Source: Methanospirillum hungatei
GTDB lineage: Archaea > Halobacteriota > Methanomicrobia > Methanomicrobiales > Methanospirillaceae
Length of the DNA stretch: 15,483 nucleotides
Reading direction: 5' to 3'
Assembly (NCBI RefSeq): GCF_020216685.1
Contig: NZ_JAIWNS010000127.1
Coordinates: 1 to 15,483, forward strand
Shown here: positions 13,415 to 15,483 of the stretch, in pieces
Layout of the letters: each line of letters begins with the position of its first letter
Position numbering within the stretch: position 1 is the first letter of the stretch
Program-made: the position numbers and the translations under genes
The notes under the pieces: generated by a model
What the model was told of the DNA's origin: nothing
The model's database searches: none
Seen by the model: the letters and a program-made list of their open reading frames with translations, nothing else

Positions 13415-14481
13415 CGCTTATACCCCCTGATGATAAGATAAATAAATACCGGAGCCCCCATAAAGGCCGTCAGGACTGCAACCGGGAGGACATATGGGGC
13501 AACAATGAGTCGTGCAACGGTGTCAGATGCCAGCAGCAGAACACCTCCCATTACGCAGGATCCGGGGATAAGGTACCGTTGATCATCACCGATGATTCGT
13601 CGTACCATATGGGGACAGACCAGGCCGACAAATCCGATGACTCCAAGGAATGCAACAAGTACGGCGGTTACCATCGCAGAAATTGTCATTCCAAATAAGC
13701 GGACTCGTTCCACATTCACACCTAGGCCTTTTGCAGTCTCATTTCCTGCATCAATCGCATTGTAATTCCACCTGTTAAAGAGAAAATAAATGCAGGCAAG
13801 GGTGACAAGGACAGACATAAGGGCGAGTTCAGACCAGCTTGCACGGCTTACATCACCAAATGTCCAGAAGACGACAGCAGCCAGTTGTGTGTCTGATGCA
13901 AAATACTGCAGAAACATGGTCCCGGCGGTAAATAATGATGATAATGCCACACCAGTGAGGACCATAATTTCAGGGGATGCTCCCCTGATCCGGGAGATCA
14001 TAAGTATTACTACGGTTGCAATCATACAGAAGATGAATGCAGATATGGTGGTGATGTACGGGTTATTTATGGTAATCGGGTCAGCAATGGTGGATTGAAT
14101 TTTTCCTGTTCCAAAAATTATCACTGACACTGCAGCTCCAAATGCACCTGCATTGGATATTCCTAGTGTGAATGGCGATCCCAGAGGATTTCTGAGAATC
14201 GACTGCATCGCAACTCCTGCAACAGAAAGACCAATACCTGCAACAATCGCAGTCAATGCCTGTGGAAGCCTGATATTCCAGATGATGGCATCATATTTAT
14301 GATTCACGTTTTGTCCAAAAAGTGTCATAAGAACATCATATGGTGGTATTGAGACAGCACCAACGGAAATGGATATGATAAACAGAAAGAACAGGAGAAT
14401 AATTCCAAAAACAATCCAGAGGTATTTTATCCTGACATAACCGAGATAATCAGCGGGGATTTTTCCATCAGCGACATGCAC
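13411..14481 (-). CDS. Fec/Btu-type ABC importer permease (FecCD family)
   Basis: The permease has about 356 residues and some ten membrane segments. Family hallmarks are RLPQALTAIVAGIGLSVAG with MQSILRNPLGSP following, TLGISNAGAFGAA, then AKGLGVNVERVR and the C-terminal FVGLVCPHMVRRIIGDDQR and LPVAVLTAFMGAPVF. It forms the membrane channel for the adjacent ATPase and binding protein. I prefer the GTG at 14481. A full GGAGGTG (14494-14488 on the minus strand) stands six bases before it, whereas the GTG at 14490 lies inside that ribosome binding site and cannot be the start. An ATG at 14483 is in another frame. A T8 tract precedes the ribosome binding site. Confidence 0.92.
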   Translation of the reverse strand: MHVADGKIPADYLGYVRIKYLWIVFGIILLFFLFIISISVGAVSIPPYDVLMTLFGQNVNHKYDAIIWNIRLPQALTAIVAGIGLSVAGVAMQSILRNPLGSPFTLGISNAGAFGAAVSVIIFGTGKIQSTIADPITINNPYITTISAFIFCMIATVVILMISRIRGASPEIMVLTGVALSSLFTAGTMFLQYFASDTQLAAVVFWTFGDVSRASWSELALMSVLVTLACIYFLFNRWNYNAIDAGNETAKGLGVNVERVRLFGMTISAMVTAVLVAFLGVIGFVGLVCPHMVRRIIGDDQRYLIPGSCVMGGVLLLASDTVARLIVAPYVLPVAVLTAFMGAPVFIYLIIRGYKR

Positions 14482-14487
14482 ATCTGC

Positions 14488-14494
14488 CACCTCC
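14488..14494 (-). promoter_or_regulatory. Ribosome binding site of FecCD-type permease
   Basis: GGAGGTG on the minus strand is a near-perfect match to the archaeal consensus, six bases before GTG at 14481. It decides the permease start in favour of that GTG. Confidence 0.7.
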
Positions 14495-14496
14495 GG

Positions 14497-14504
14497 AAAA
14501 AAAA
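14497..14504 (-). terminator. T8 tract between Fec-type binding-protein and permease genes
   Basis: Eight T residues on the minus strand lie between the stop of the binding-protein gene (14527) and the permease ribosome binding site. I see no hairpin before it. An oligo-T run of this length can partly end archaeal transcription, which would favour the binding protein over the membrane subunits. It parallels the T8 in the Dpp/Nik-like operon. Confidence 0.35.
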
Positions 14505-14526
14505 GAAATATGGTTGTTCATCGACA

Positions 14527-15483
14527 TCAAAGAGAGATTTGAGAGAACCCCATGTTTTTATACTGGGAATTAATCTTGTCCAGTGGAGATGAACCAAGGA
14601 ATTTGGTCATGATCTCATTTGTCTTTGCTTCAGGATCAATATCTGAAAACTTCTCTGGATAGACTATCTTTCCAATGTAGTAAGCATCTGCTAGAACATT
14701 CTCATAATTCGTGTTATAGAAGTTGTATGGGAGAACTCCGTAGACCTTTCCTTCTTTCACTGCTGTTAATCCCTGAAGGGCCGGATCATTCTTCAACTCT
14801 CCAATTCCTCCTTCGCTGTCCATCTGTAAGGTTCCAACATCCATGAATAAGAATTCAGGATCCCAGTCAACAATTGCTTCCTTTGCAACATCAGCATGTT
14901 GAGTTCCCATTTTTCCTGCAACATTCTTGATATTCAGCCATAAGAATGGTGGATATGCCGGTTCAGTTGAGATGATTCCATGAGCTCCTGCATAACTGAC
15001 ACCGCCGACATATGCCGTTTTCTGCTCTGATTCTGGGATATCTTGTGTCCTTCTTTTTAGATCAGCTATAGTCTCTTCGATATAGGAGATCAGTTCATCT
15101 GCCCGGTCTTTCTTTCCGATGACATCTCCCATGATTCGCAGCCCATTAAACATATCTGCCTGCTCCTTTGCATCACGAAGTGAGCCATATGCGATCATAA
15201 CTACCGGGATTTTTGTCTTTTCAGTCAGTTTATTTCCTTCTTCTGCATTTGTCGTTGCGGTAGTTCCAGCTCCTGTAAGCCCGGTTTTAAAGATTAACTG
15301 TGGGGCAATTCCAATGATCTTTTCCGGATCATCCTTCCCTCTGAATTCTCCAAATAAGGGATAATCCTTAAACTGTGGGTTCAGGAGTGCATACCCACGT
15401 GCATCCATGGTCTGCGGTTCTTTCTCAATACTATCAACACCAACAATAAGGTCCTGTCCCTCAAGGTAGGTAAGGTACCGGAG
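14527..15483 (-). CDS. Fec/Btu-type ABC importer substrate-binding protein, partial
   Basis: This gene runs off the right edge of the window: the frame stays open from 15483 to the TGA at 14527, giving 318 residues without the signal peptide and start. The Met at 15408 is internal, since the preceding codons read LRYLTYLEGQDLIVGVDS, a normal binding-protein segment. The class III (Peripla_BP_2) layout is visible: GVDSIEK near the start, a domain-linking helix around MFNGLRIMGDVIGKKDRADEL, the segment SYAGAHGIISTEPAYPPF, DPEFLFMDVGT, then VKEGKVYGVLPYNFYNTNYENVLADAYYIGKIVYPEKF close to the end. The protein should bind a metal chelate or corrinoid outside the membrane and feed the FecCD-type permease encoded 46 bases downstream. 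Confidence 0.92.
   Translation of the reverse strand, partial: LRYLTYLEGQDLIVGVDSIEKEPQTMDARGYALLNPQFKDYPLFGEFRGKDDPEKIIGIAPQLIFKTGLTGAGTTATTNAEEGNKLTEKTKIPVVMIAYGSLRDAKEQADMFNGLRIMGDVIGKKDRADELISYIEETIADLKRRTQDIPESEQKTAYVGGVSYAGAHGIISTEPAYPPFLWLNIKNVAGKMGTQHADVAKEAIVDWDPEFLFMDVGTLQMDSEGGIGELKNDPALQGLTAVKEGKVYGVLPYNFYNTNYENVLADAYYIGKIVYPEKFSDIDPEAKTNEIMTKFLGSSPLDKINSQYKNMGFSQISL

Noticed and set aside
15406..15408. ATG at 15408 as the true start of the Fec-type binding protein
   Set aside because: The open frame continues upstream to the window edge with typical binding-protein sequence, and starting there would lose the signal peptide.

Overview
The window reads as a piece of an archaeal chromosome, most likely from a methanogen of the Methanomicrobiales type (Methanospirillum-like). 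This is inferred from moderate GC content, GGAGGTG-type ribosome binding sites, AT-rich TATA-like elements without bacterial -35/-10 boxes, oligo-T ends to transcription units, and a CooC-type nickel-chaperone ATPase expected where CO dehydrogenase/acetyl-CoA synthase is made. The species cannot be fixed from this sequence.

Region 1 (1-3306, + strand): an alpha/beta-hydrolase-fold protein whose nucleophile position is glycine, then two tandem paralogous secreted proteins. Each paralog carries an internally duplicated module, and each ends in a segment that resembles DUF2927-type proteins.

Region 2 (3390-8406, - strand): a complete five-gene importer of the peptide/nickel (Dpp/Opp/Nik) class in the order binding protein, permease, permease, ATPase, ATPase. 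The last four genes overlap one another. A small hairpin plus eight T separates the binding-protein gene from the permeases. Nickel is a reasonable but unproven substrate.

Region 3 (8618-10932): a cysteine-bearing HxlR-family winged-helix regulator (-) is divergent from a + strand unit encoding a 47-residue cysteine-rich miniprotein and a two-gene ABC-2 exporter. The short divergent region holds one TTTAAA-centred TATA element usable in both directions, with an inverted repeat beside it. This looks like a self-regulated sensor/exporter module.

Region 4 (10961-15483, - strand): an operon read right to left as Fec/Btu-type binding protein (cut by the window edge), FecCD-type permease, ATPase, SAM-dependent methyltransferase and CooC-like ATPase. 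It joins uptake of a metal chelate to a possible chemical modification step and a metal-insertion chaperone.

Together the right two thirds of the window look like a metal-handling (perhaps nickel or corrinoid) region: two importers, one exporter with a Cys-rich miniprotein and a Cys-bearing regulator, and a metallochaperone ATPase. That overall reading is inference from gene content. No stretch over 300 bases lacks a gene. The larger gaps are 1076-1239, 2185-2316 and 8407-8617. They are AT-rich, with only the short sites listed below. I found no tRNA, rRNA, CRISPR array or insertion sequence.
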